This document shows, piece by piece, positions 10,300 through 22,200 of a stretch of 64,000 bases of DNA (position 1 is the first letter of the stretch; every line of letters begins with the position of its first letter). Origin of the DNA: Oegoconia quadripuncta (Eukaryota; Arthropoda; Insecta; Lepidoptera; Autostichidae); contig OX438751.1 of assembly GCA_949316235.1 (NCBI GenBank), forward strand, positions 18,166,801 to 18,230,800, read 5' to 3'. Under the pieces are notes generated by a model. It was given only the letters and a program-made list of their open reading frames with translations, ran no database searches and was not told the DNA's origin. The position numbers and the translations under genes are program-made.

Positions 10300-13200
10300 A
10301 TATCCTTAGACATACACACAGCGCCATCTAGTTCCACAGTAAGCAACTATATGCTTGTGTTGTGGATACCAGATGGTTGATATAATACATAAATACATTT
10401 TTTTTTTCTAAATAAATACTTATTATAAATGAAAACATCCATAACTCGGGTACACATGTCCGTATTCATCACACAAACATATGCCCCTAGCGGGATTCGA
10501 ACCCGCAACCTTTTGGTATAGTGGTCAGAGTTGCTAACCATTACACCAAACAGGTCGTCGGTAATACTATAAGTATATAGTACTTCTTCTACAGTTGCCA
10601 ATAATGGTCTCTGAATGAACCTTATAAGAAAGCTCAGGTCGCGGAACGAGATATGGAGAGGTCCTTTCACTACGAGAGCGAATCATGAATGAAGAAATCT
10701 GTAAAAGGAAGTTCTGGATTGAAGACCAGGCATCGGCTAGCGCAGTATAGGACATTCACAAGGTTCATGGACGAGCTCACGAAGTTGTCGAAGTCAAAGC
10801 CTAATTTTAATAGGAACCATAGTCGAATTCGATCAAAAATGTTCGATTACCCATACAAAGAAAACCATTCTGAAGCCACCTTTAGTATGGAAGTTCAACA
10901 ATTTTCGCTCTGGTGACTCTATACCTGATTACGAACAACTTTTCACTGTGAACCATAGGCCAATTCAATCGAATTCGACTATGGTTCCTTAAGGAAAGTT
11001 GTTCGTATTCAAGAGTGGCGTTATCAGTTAATGGGAATTACACGAATTCAAATTCACCCTGTATGATGATGATATACTTAGTACTTATTCGTCTGTGGCT
11101 CTAACTTCATACACTTGCTGGCGATCAGTTTAGCGATTAGGGAAATCCTCCCCCGAATAGGTACTTATTATTGGCAAATTGAAAATTGTTTATAGATATT
11201 CGGACAACAGAGATCCATTCTATGTTAGTAACTATTTAACTTAGGTACTGTATGTAACAATACAAAAACGAACAGTCTATAGTGTTTATTTGCCATAGTG
11301 TAAGCACACAGACATAATTCTCATCTGAATCCACAGCGATATCCCAAACGATCTTTACGTTCATAATTCATGACGACCGATAGGTGTAATAGCGACCCTG
11401 TCTGCGAAACGAACGGTGCGGGTTCGAATCCCACGAGGGGTAACTGTTTGTGTTATGAATACGAATATTTATTCCCGAGTCATTGATGTCTATATAAATA
11501 TTTATGTATGTTTATTATCTAGTATATCCATAGTACAAGCTTTGCATAGTTTGGGACTGGATGATTGGTGTAAGTGTCCGAAATATTTATTATTATAGTC
11601 CATGGCTACAGAATAACTAAGTCGCACAAACAAGCTCACAGAATAACAACGGAGTTCATTATTGCTACTTTCATGCAATCAGTAATCTTACTGGATTACT
11701 TACTGAATATATATACGCATATAGTTTTATTGCTGATTTATGTGATGATAACTTTGTAATAGACTACAATATGAACAGCCATAAAATGAATACTAACAAT
11801 GTAGTCGTATGTCGTACAGAATATAACCACTGTATTTAATACTGTGATATCCGACATGTTATATGTAAGAGTATGTACGACATCCCGGATGAGTGATGCT
11901 GTTATGAACTAAGTACTTTATTATTATACTCTGTTAGAATATTAAAAATAGGCAATAGAAATGTTTTCACATTAGACATTTATTTTGAAGTAAGTAGAAC
12001 ACGTCAGATCTTTTTGATTACTAAAAAGGAATAATCTGCAGAAAGCAGTGGCCAAATACATTATTACAACAGGCCCCCTTAATCAAAGAACATCTACAAA
12101 ACGTGTAATTAGCATACTGAGAAACAAACAAAAGATAAGAAACATAGAGTGAGAAAAAATAAATAATAAAAAGTAAAAAGTTCAGCACAAAAAACTATAC
12201 TAAACCTAAATCGGTAACACACCTATCATATGCAATGCGACCTAACGGTTTAGTTAAAACGTCAGCTGGCATTTCACTTGTATTAATATACTTCAATTGA
12301 ACAAAGTTTTCTAATATTTTTTCTCTAATAAAATGGTATTTCGTATCTATGTGCTTGGTTCTATTATGAAAAACTGGATTCGTAGCCAAACTTTGAGCAC
12401 TTTGACTATCGCTGTGTATAGTAATACAAACAGTACTCTTACCGGAAATCTCACAAATGAAGCGTCGAAGATATACAGCTTCCTTCGTAGCATCTGTTAA
12501 AGCCATATACTCAGCTTCGGCCGAAGATAAAGCAACTGTAGGTTGCTTTCTGGAAGACCAGGAAACAGGACCGCTAGCCAGCTTGAAAAAGTAGCCCGTA
12601 TAAGACCGACGGTCTTTACAGCAGTTCGCCCAGTCTGCATCAGCAAAACCCACTAGAGGTTGCCCAGTTTTTCTATAAACCAGAGAATAATCTATAGTAC
12701 GCTTTACATATTGGAGAACTCTTTTGGCAGCAATCCAATGAGTCCTATCGTACTCGGTGTTAAACTGACTCAAGTAACTGGTAGCGAATGCTATATCAGG
12801 ACGAGTGTTTACTGATAAGAACATTAAACAACCAATTAAATTTTGGTACGGATACTCACCACGTTCTTCGCCATCAACCAGCTTACTATTCGCCAGCGGT
12901 GTATTGTATTCTTTACAATTCTCTAGATCGAAAATTTTTAGTAAGCGGTGAATATAAGTTACCTGGTTAATACGTATTTCACTGTTACTACGCGAGATAT
13001 TTAAACCAAGATAATATTTTAGTTCTCCTAAGTCTTTTAGGCTAAAATATTTTTGTAAAGAATTTTTGACAATGTCAAAAGATCTATCAGATTTAAAAAA
13101 TATTATTATGTCATCAACATAGACACAGAGAATGACTGTTTCTGTATTAAAAACTTTTTTATAAACACAAGGTTCTGATGGAGTTCTCACAAAACCTATA

Positions 13201-16200
13201 CTAGACAAAGTTTCATTCAACTTTGTATACCAAGCTCTGGGAGCTTGCTTAAGTCCATATAAAGACTTACGTAGCAAACACACTTTGTTTTGTTGACCTT
13301 CCTCAACAAACCCCTTAGGCTGGTCCATATAGACTTCCTCCGTAAGGTCTCCATTTAAGAAAGCTGTGTCAACATCTAAGTGTCGCATTTTAAGGTCTTG
13401 CTCTGCCGCTAAAGCAAATAAGGTACGTAAGGATGAATTTCTGACCACAGGCGCAAAGGTTTCATTGTAATCAACGCCTGCTATTTGATTGAAACCTTTG
13501 ACAACGAGTCTAGCTTTAAACTTGACAACACTGCCTTGCTCATCGGTCTTCATCCTGTATACCCATTTGCATGGAATGACCTTTTTATTTGGTCTGTCCA
13601 CTAAATCCCAACTTTTAAGTTTTTGAAGGGAATCGAACTCGTTCTGCATAGCTAATTGCCACTCTTCAGCGTTGTCAGAGTTAATAGCCTCAACATAACT
13701 ATTCGTATTCGTTAGAATATTAAAAATAGGCAATAGAAATGTTTTCACATTAGACATTTATTTTGAAGTAAGTAGAACACGTCAGATCTTTTTGATTACT
13801 AAAAAGGAATAATCTGCAGAAAGCAGTGGCCAAATACATTATTACAACATACTCATTTGTTTGAACATTGTCTAATCTACTAATGAGGTTATGGTATATT
13901 TTTTTACAACCTTTTATTTAGTTTGCAATGTTCGTATGTAAGTAAGTTGTCCGTTTCAAACTTTGCAAAGCATTTTTCAACCACTTGCTGGTATCTGATT
14001 GAGCTGAAATTTGACATATTTATGTAAGTTCCGTGACAATGCAATATTATGGTACCATCGAGCTGATTTGATGATGGAGCCAGGATATAGGGACTGGAAC
14101 TCCCTGATGGCAAAAGGCACTTTCCCTTACGAGGGTCTGAAGGTGGATTTGTATTAGAATAATATGTGATAATCATTATGGAGCACGAAGAGAACTTAAT
14201 TTTTAAAAACCACGTTAATACGTGGTTGGAACTGATGTTCCGTAGTATAGATACTATGTCACACTTTCGACTTTTAAGCTTATCGATTTGTATCAAGCTC
14301 CATTTCACGAATCACAGAACCAGTTAGCAAGTGACGGAAAAGTGCAGATACTCGTTTCTAAAAATTATTGAAACACAAAATCTATTTCATTATTTGTTTT
14401 CCATCCACATTGATACACGACTGACAAAATCTGTTTGTTACTAAATCTCTGAACTGAATCGTATTGAGAGAGGTAGCCTCGGATCTGGAAAAGGAAATAT
14501 GCTACTTTTCATTCTGTAAAAGTCCACGATAAAATAACGTCATCCGGACAAAGCCGCGAAAAGCAAGTTAATAGAATATATCCCAGTTATTTATATTCAT
14601 ACTTGATCCGCCCAGAATTCAGACACAATTACGGCTTTGAGACAGACCTTTAACATGACTATAAATTGAAAATTTATAAAGTCCCCGTGTAATCATCCAG
14701 ATAGACTAAATTAACTGTGTTAAAAGTAAATATCTTCGAAATGGCTTAACTGATTTTCATTAAACATCGCTAAGAACCTGTCTGCTCGTGTAGTCTTTAA
14801 TATAAAAAACCATGCATTACTGAAATACGTCTGAACAAACACTGAACACACAACGCCGGCAAACACATAACACCCGTTGTTTATCGCCGACGGTTAAAAA
14901 AAGAATTCTGTACAGTTTCAACTTTCTATCTCTTGACATTTTGGAGCTAGGTTTCGTCAAATCGTCTGACAAAGGAGTGGACCGAGAGACGGACGGAGAG
15001 ACGGATAGAGTTGGATCAGTTATAGGGCTCCATTTGGACACTTAGGTTACGGAACCTTAAAAAATACTACAGACATGTTTATTTGTAAACTCAAATAATC
15101 GAACTGATTCATCCCATTATGAACATTAATCGCTTAAAAAAGAGCCAACGCAACGTCCCATTCAGCTGTCTTTTGGATCTAAATAAGAGTTGAAATGTTT
15201 CAAAAACTTTTTCGATCCTTAATAAAGAGAAATTTTGCATTCTTATTTAGGCGTCAACTAATTTAAGAAAACAATCTTGTGTTTTAATTGATTTGAAATT
15301 TCCACTATATCAGACATAGGTTTTTAAAAGGCTTTTCACCATGAATATTGCAGAGATGTTACAATATACAATAAAATACAATACAACACAATACAATGCA
15401 ATACAATACAATGCAATACAATACAATACAAATACACTTTATTGCACAACAGAAAAGAAAATACAGAAAAGAAAGTATATATCTTGTATCATACATGTAG
15501 ATTACATTACACCTCAGAATAACAAATTTCCTAGCGTAGTGTGGTTTGAGCACGTAAAAAGAATAAAACCGCCAAAAAGTATCAATAGATTTGCAGGTTA
15601 TAACGGCGACGGTTTCACCCCCGCCCCGTCACGTGTGCATTTCCATTTTTAATTTTTAACCCAAACATTAGCGTTTGATTGGATGGACCATCCAAACGCT
15701 AATGTTTGGGTTATCTCTGACCACCACATTTGGGATAAAAGTCGTGACGTTATGTATGTAGATGCACATATATGGATATGAATACACATAGTGTTCGCAT
15801 TCTCTTTGGTAAAACATTAGTTCTAGTTGTGACTATGACTGGTCGGCGTCACTAAAAGTTAGTTAAATATTGAATACTTTAAATACTTTAAATAAATGCT
15901 TGACTTGACGTAAAATCAAAATAAAGATTCAAATCCCTGTTTCCAATTTGGTAGCTACCACCATCTTATCTAAATCTGCCGCCAAGCAGCAATATTAATA
16001 CATAACATTGTTGTGTTCCGGGTGTCAGAGATAAGATAGCCAGTCCCCCGAATAAGATGGGGTTTCCGAGTACGTTTCCACCTTCGGCCCCATCTTCACT
16101 TAACATCATAATTTGGATCAAGTAAGCTAAAATACATTTTCTAAAATAACATTACCTATTCTTCGAAATCAAATAGTCATGATTGGCCTTTGCTCTTGGA

Positions 16201-19200
16201 ATACAAAGAGGTTACCCTATAGGTAGGTACTTACTTATTCCTTCTTCACTTTTCGTGCTCGTTTCAACCTTATGAATATTTTATTCAGGAACGTCGATCT
16301 ACGTTGAGGTTTATTTGAATTTTACAGCTATGATTTCGGTGGTATATACATATGTAATATAAAACGCATTTCTGTACGGCAGATCCGTACCTGAATTGAA
16401 AAGTAAATTGTTGAAAAATTTTAGTGGTAATATTTAGTTATTAATTTTAAGAACTAATTAGTTGTGAATTAATTTTGCTTATTATTTATACATTACTATT
16501 AAATATAAAGAAATACTAGATAACTTACTCATTTACAAGCCAACATACCAACAACATGTAAGTAACTGAAATTTATAGAAAATATTGAGATCGTCAATCG
16601 TATGCACTTTAGGATTACAAATTCAATTCGGAATTTTAACAATAATCCAACTTTTCAATGGGTAAGGTTAACGTAAATTTACGACATAAATTCTGGTAAA
16701 GTAGTCAAGATCAATATAAAACAAGGGACTCGACTGAACATGTCTCGCTGATTTTTCGTAAGTTGCTACGAAACTGAGTGTCGTCGGATTGTTAGTATTC
16801 TTATATTAATTATTTAGATGGATACAATTCGTGTCATAAGGGTTATTGACTATCGCGGTGGGCGTCGCCGCCGCATCGATGTTAGAAGAAGAAGAAGAAA
16901 AATTCTTTATTGTACACAGCTTAAAAATATACACAGTGACATTATTCTAACAGGTGTACAAAGGCGGTCTTATCGCTTATAGCGATCTCTTCCAGACAAC
17001 CATAATCGCGTTAGAATAATCCCGCAGGTAGATCAGGATGATCGATTATTGCGCTCATAAAACACATTTATCTATACAATACAATGCTATACAATACAAT
17101 GCAATGCAATACAAATACACTTTATTGCACCAACAGAAAAGAAAATACATTTGCAGAAAAGTGGTAAGAATAGAATGTATAATGTGGCGACCTTATCATG
17201 GATATATATCATATCATATATAGACCTTTTTATATAGGCGATGGACAAAAACTGAATGAAAATAACGATCAATCAGCTAGGATTGCGATATACACCTACA
17301 ATGTCGCTCGATCAATGATCTTGATCAATCGTTGATCGATGGCTGATCGTCAACAACAGCTTTATACGTTTCCACTGTTGTTGGGGCACAACGTCCTCAC
17401 ACTGGGAGAGGGTATGGGCAATTCACCACGCGGGTCTAGGGCGAATTGGTGGATTTATGTCAGATAAGTGGCCACCTGATAGTCAGTGTTCTTAAGCCGC
17501 CCGGGTAGTCCACCGACTTGGAACCGACTATTTAACGTGCCCCGAAGTATGGAAACAGTCGAATTAAAATGCCACTAGTAGTCACTTAACCAAGGACTGA
17601 CCATGTCAGACATTGGTGTCGATTCGGATGTACACCAACTAAACTAAACTAAATTAAAACCGTTTTAAAGTAGTACTGTCTCTTTCTCCCTGGAAAAGTA
17701 CGATGCGACGGCACCACTCCAAAACTGGTTTTAGTTTAATTTAGTCGGTGTACATCCGAATCGACACCATTGCTTAACTTCGCTAATCGAAAGCTGATCT
17801 ATTTGGCAAAGGTAGGCACGCAATAGTCGACATTGATGTTAATCAATACTATCGATAAATGGTTTTGGTTGGATCTGTTTGGTGAAGTGGTTAGCAACTC
17901 TGGCCACTATACCAAAAGGTTGCGGGTCGAATCCCGCTAGGGGCATCTGTTTGTGTGATGAATACGGACATTTGTACCCGAATTATGGATGTTTTCATTT
18001 ATAATAAGTATTTATTTACAAAAAAAATGTAGTTATGTACTCGTTTTTATTTAGATTATTGAAATTTTTATCCTATTCTTCCAGGAGTCAGACGACGAGA
18101 TATCCCATTTGGAATGGGAAACGGTGCGCGTGCGCTTCGTGAAAGCCGGCACCGTCGACCGGCTGGTCGAGGCGCTTGCCACCGATGACGGTGAACTAGA
18201 GTCCACCTATGTCAATGTGTTCCTTGCGACGTACCGGTAAGTTAGGTCTTAAGCCTCTTTTACGCGTTTTCTATTGTTGACCAAATAACTGTGCTTAGCC
18301 TTGTTGTTCTGGTAAAAAAGAGTTGAGTGAAAAGTGGAGGCAGTGATACGATACTACAGTAACTAAGGATTATGGCTTCATGTAATCCGTCAATTCTGGA
18401 TTAAGCGATTGGTTATTGTAATCCAAACCATGCAATGTCTGCAATAACAATGGTTCATGGTCCTTTAATTTCTTTACAGACTAACGGTTCCGGGTTCGAA
18501 TCCCGCTCCCCTCGTTTGTGTATTGAATACGAATTCCCGAGTCATGGTTGTTTATCAAAAAACAAAATAAAATATTTCGGAAGCCCATTTCTCCCTTTAT
18601 CCCCTATTGAAATTGCGTCTTAAATCTTTTTTCTCTCCACTGTTATCCTTAACTACGAGTAGTCCTATATTTATCTCCATTGTGAAAAGTTGAGAAAAGT
18701 TAATGGACTTCAAATAAGAAGGAACTTCTCAATTCGGCTATAATTTTTCGAAAATAATTTTGTTCCAAAAACCTGAAAATAACAAGCAAGAAACGAAAAG
18801 AAAAGGATTGCTCTTTCTTTAAAAAAGGGTTTTATATTACAAAAAGGAACTTCGCTAAATTATTTCCTTTCTAAAATAACCGCTAACTAGGCTTGATCAT
18901 TTCATACCTAGTTTCGATTCCATAAACGTCGTAGGTTCAATTCTCAGTTCGTTGGTATAAAACACCACTATATAAAACCAAAATTTGAAATGTTAATAAA
19001 ATTGTATGTGACTTGATTTTATGTGTATTGTAAATTATTTTGTGTAATAAAGAGTATTGCTATTATCTTGTATTGAATTTATAATACGAGGTGTATAAAA
19101 TAAGAAGTGACCAGCGTCTAAAATACAAGCTCTGCCTAGTTTAGATGCTAGAGATTATTTTTGTTTTATTAGGTAAGCTTAAATTTCTTGGTATATATTT

Positions 19201-22200
19201 CACAGTGCCATGTGAATAAGAATAATCATAATTTATTTGACCCATTTAGCGACACACATATTATTATTACATGTGAAAATATACACATTGAAATTGGAAA
19301 CGAGTGAGATAAAAGTAGTACACAAAACAGTTTCATGTTATAGGATAGGTACTCCTATCTCATAATGCAGTTACAAAATACAATAAAAAAAAATGTGGTT
19401 CGGCACTTTAAAATAATAGAACCAATTCGTCTCTTCCCGTGGGTATCATAAAAGGCGAATAAGGGACTTTCCACCAAAAAACATGAATAGATTTTTACGT
19501 ACGGTCACCTCCTGTCATATGTACATTTCTATGTATATAGGGGGCGGTTCACGTGGATGTTGTTTCATGTATTAAACTCTTAATATTTGAAACACCCAAA
19601 TACTAATGTTTGGGATATCTCTGACCACCTATTTGGAATAAAGGTCGTGACGTTATGTATGTAGATATATTTTAGTACAGTATTATCATATTCAATCAAT
19701 AAAATTGTGAGTGAGATAAATAAAAAATATTGTATTATGTACCTAATAAATATTATAAATGTCTTTCAGTTCATTCGCGGAGTGCGGTAGAGTGCTGGAC
19801 CTCCTACTGCGGCGCTATGAAGCTCTGGCGGCGGAGGAGGTGGTTTCAGCAGCGATAGACACTTCACAGCAACACCGAAAGTAATTAAATCTTTTTTATC
19901 CGCATATGTTTCTACCACATTTTAGTTTTTCCTGAATATTTCGCCTTTAGTTACTTTTTTATGTGATTATTGAACCAACCTATCATTTCCGTAAAATACA
20001 CTTTTTTTTAATGCACAACGGGTTTGTACTTTACTACTAAAGACGACTAAAGAACTTCATTCTATTTGTTTTATTTTGATTGTTTGCTAAACTTACTGCA
20101 TGTATAAAAATATAGTATTATAATAACAATAGCTTACCTACTGTAATGCCAATAGTTTACACCTATAGATTTTACAAAATCTAATCAGCCTTCATTCATT
20201 TCCGAACACCTGGGATGCTTGTTGCGAACAAGTCAATCTCCTCATTCATTTGGTTAATTGTTCTATAAAAGAACGAATTGCGTCGGTAACTAGCATGTGC
20301 AGATGGTGAACAGCGAAGCATTCTCGTCCGAGTAAACTTCGGACATAGAGTATGGGACCTTGTTATAGATTACATGACTACTGAAGTCGTTTGTTTTGCC
20401 AATTTTGGCGGTTATATTATTCATCATCGGGTCAGTGTCTTCAGAGCTCCGGACCTTCCGGGCTGCAGGTCCTTTAAGCCAAGAAAACTTGTGGTGTAGT
20501 AGTATAAAAACACGGACGAGTTTATATAAAAGGCACGCTATTAGTAATATTACATCGCATATTTTTCCGTCCTAACTGGATGCTGAGCCCGGACGATGGT
20601 ATTGATAAATTAATCTAACTGGTCTTAAATATCCAAGAGATTTTAAAATGCCGTAATTCTTGACTTTTCAGGACTCTGGTTGCATGTCTCCACGTATGGT
20701 TGGACACCTATCCGGAGGACTTTCGGCAGCCACCTCATCAGCCCGCGCTGCAGCAACTTCTCGCCTTCACCCAGCTTCACTTGCCAGGCTCGGAGCTACA
20801 CTCGAAGGTTGTTATAATTATTTGAAAACATGTTGATATCTCATATATTGCATAGGTTTGGGCGATTACCATATTACATACAGAATTTGCTTGGATCGTC
20901 TCGCTCAGGGTAGAATACCGCTGCTATCCATAAACAATATGCTTTGAAATCCCTCAATCACCTTTCACGACATGGACGTCGACTCTGTAAACAAATATTC
21001 CGAATTCGAATTCCGAATCTAAGATGAGATTTCCAGTGGCTATGGATGGAGATGGCTATGAAATTCGTAGTCATATGGGATCTCGCTGTGAATTGCAAGT
21101 TGTGTTTGTGGATTTACGGAATAATATAAATTATGTAAGGGCTCTAAACACTCCCACCATACTAAACTCGAAGTTAATCTTACCATGTATCTTTTTCCAG
21201 GTGTTACAGAAGCTTGCAATATTCAGTGCGGAACGAAATGGCAGCTCAGGTCTTGGCGGGGGCGTGTGCCTCGCGCCGGGCATGCGCCTGTCCGCGCACC
21301 ACACCAGCACGTACCGCCTGCCGCACGTGCCGCACCGACACTTCGCCGAACAGCTCACGCGCATGGACATGGAACTTTTCAAGAAACTAGTCCCACACCA
21401 ATGCCTCGGCGCCATCTGGTCAAGGCGTGACAAGGACAGGTCCCATGACGCAGCCACCGTCCTTGCCACCGTCAACCAATTCAATGCCGTCTCCTTCCGA
21501 GTCATCTCCACGGTACTCGTCGAACCCAACCTGAGACCTGTCGAGCGAGCCGACATACTCGCCTCGTGGCTCGACATCGCTCGAGAGTTGAGGGTGTTGA
21601 AAAACTTTTCGTCGTTGAAAGCCATAATTTCGGGTTTACAAAGTAATCCTGTGTATAGGCTAAGAAAAACATGGGCAATTCTACCAAAAGAAAAAGCTGA
21701 ACTCTTCGATGAGCTGGCGCGTATATTTAGCGAAGATAATAATAGGTGGGCTCAGCGGGAGTTACTAATGCGGGAAGGAACGGCGAAGTTTGCTGACACG
21801 GTCGGAGAGAACGATCGACAGTTGCAGAAATTGTTACACGAGAGAGGTTCGCCTGGTGTCAGTCATGGGACCATACCATACTTAGGAACATTTTTAACTG
21901 ATCTTACAATGATCGACACTGCTATTCCGGATACGGTGGCAGATGGTCTAATAAACTTTGATAAAAGACGAAAGGAGTTCGAAGTATTAGCTCAAATTAA
22001 ATTACTACAAGGTGCAGCAAATGCATATCACTTACCCTCCGATCCAATGTTCGACAGATGGTTTGATTCCGTTATCGTGTTGGACGATAGAGAGGCATAT
22101 CAGCTCTCCTGTCAAATAGAGCCTCCGACTAATCCTCCTAAAGAAAGACGACCAAAGAAGGTGAATGATACCAACGGTCAGGGTCATAGAAAGAACGATT

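Noticed and set aside
10263..10304. Tandem AAAT array considered as an independent satellite
   Set aside because: It is the tail of the adjacent SINE-A copy, inside its target duplication.
13904..14308. 134-codon frame on the minus strand
   Set aside because: It lies on a dispersed repeat and shows no protein family signature.
15341..15652. 103-codon frame rich in Asn, Thr, Tyr and Gln
   Set aside because: It is a translation of the (ACAAT)n tail of a LINE stub.
21024..21200. Extension of the Rgl exon 6 frame upstream (starting ATG at 21024)
   Set aside because: A clear acceptor at 21200 and the need to join to exon 5 show this stretch is intron; its residues do not resemble the family.
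21131..21625. 164-codon frame antisense to Rgl exon 6
   Set aside because: A shadow of the well-supported coding exon on the other strand.
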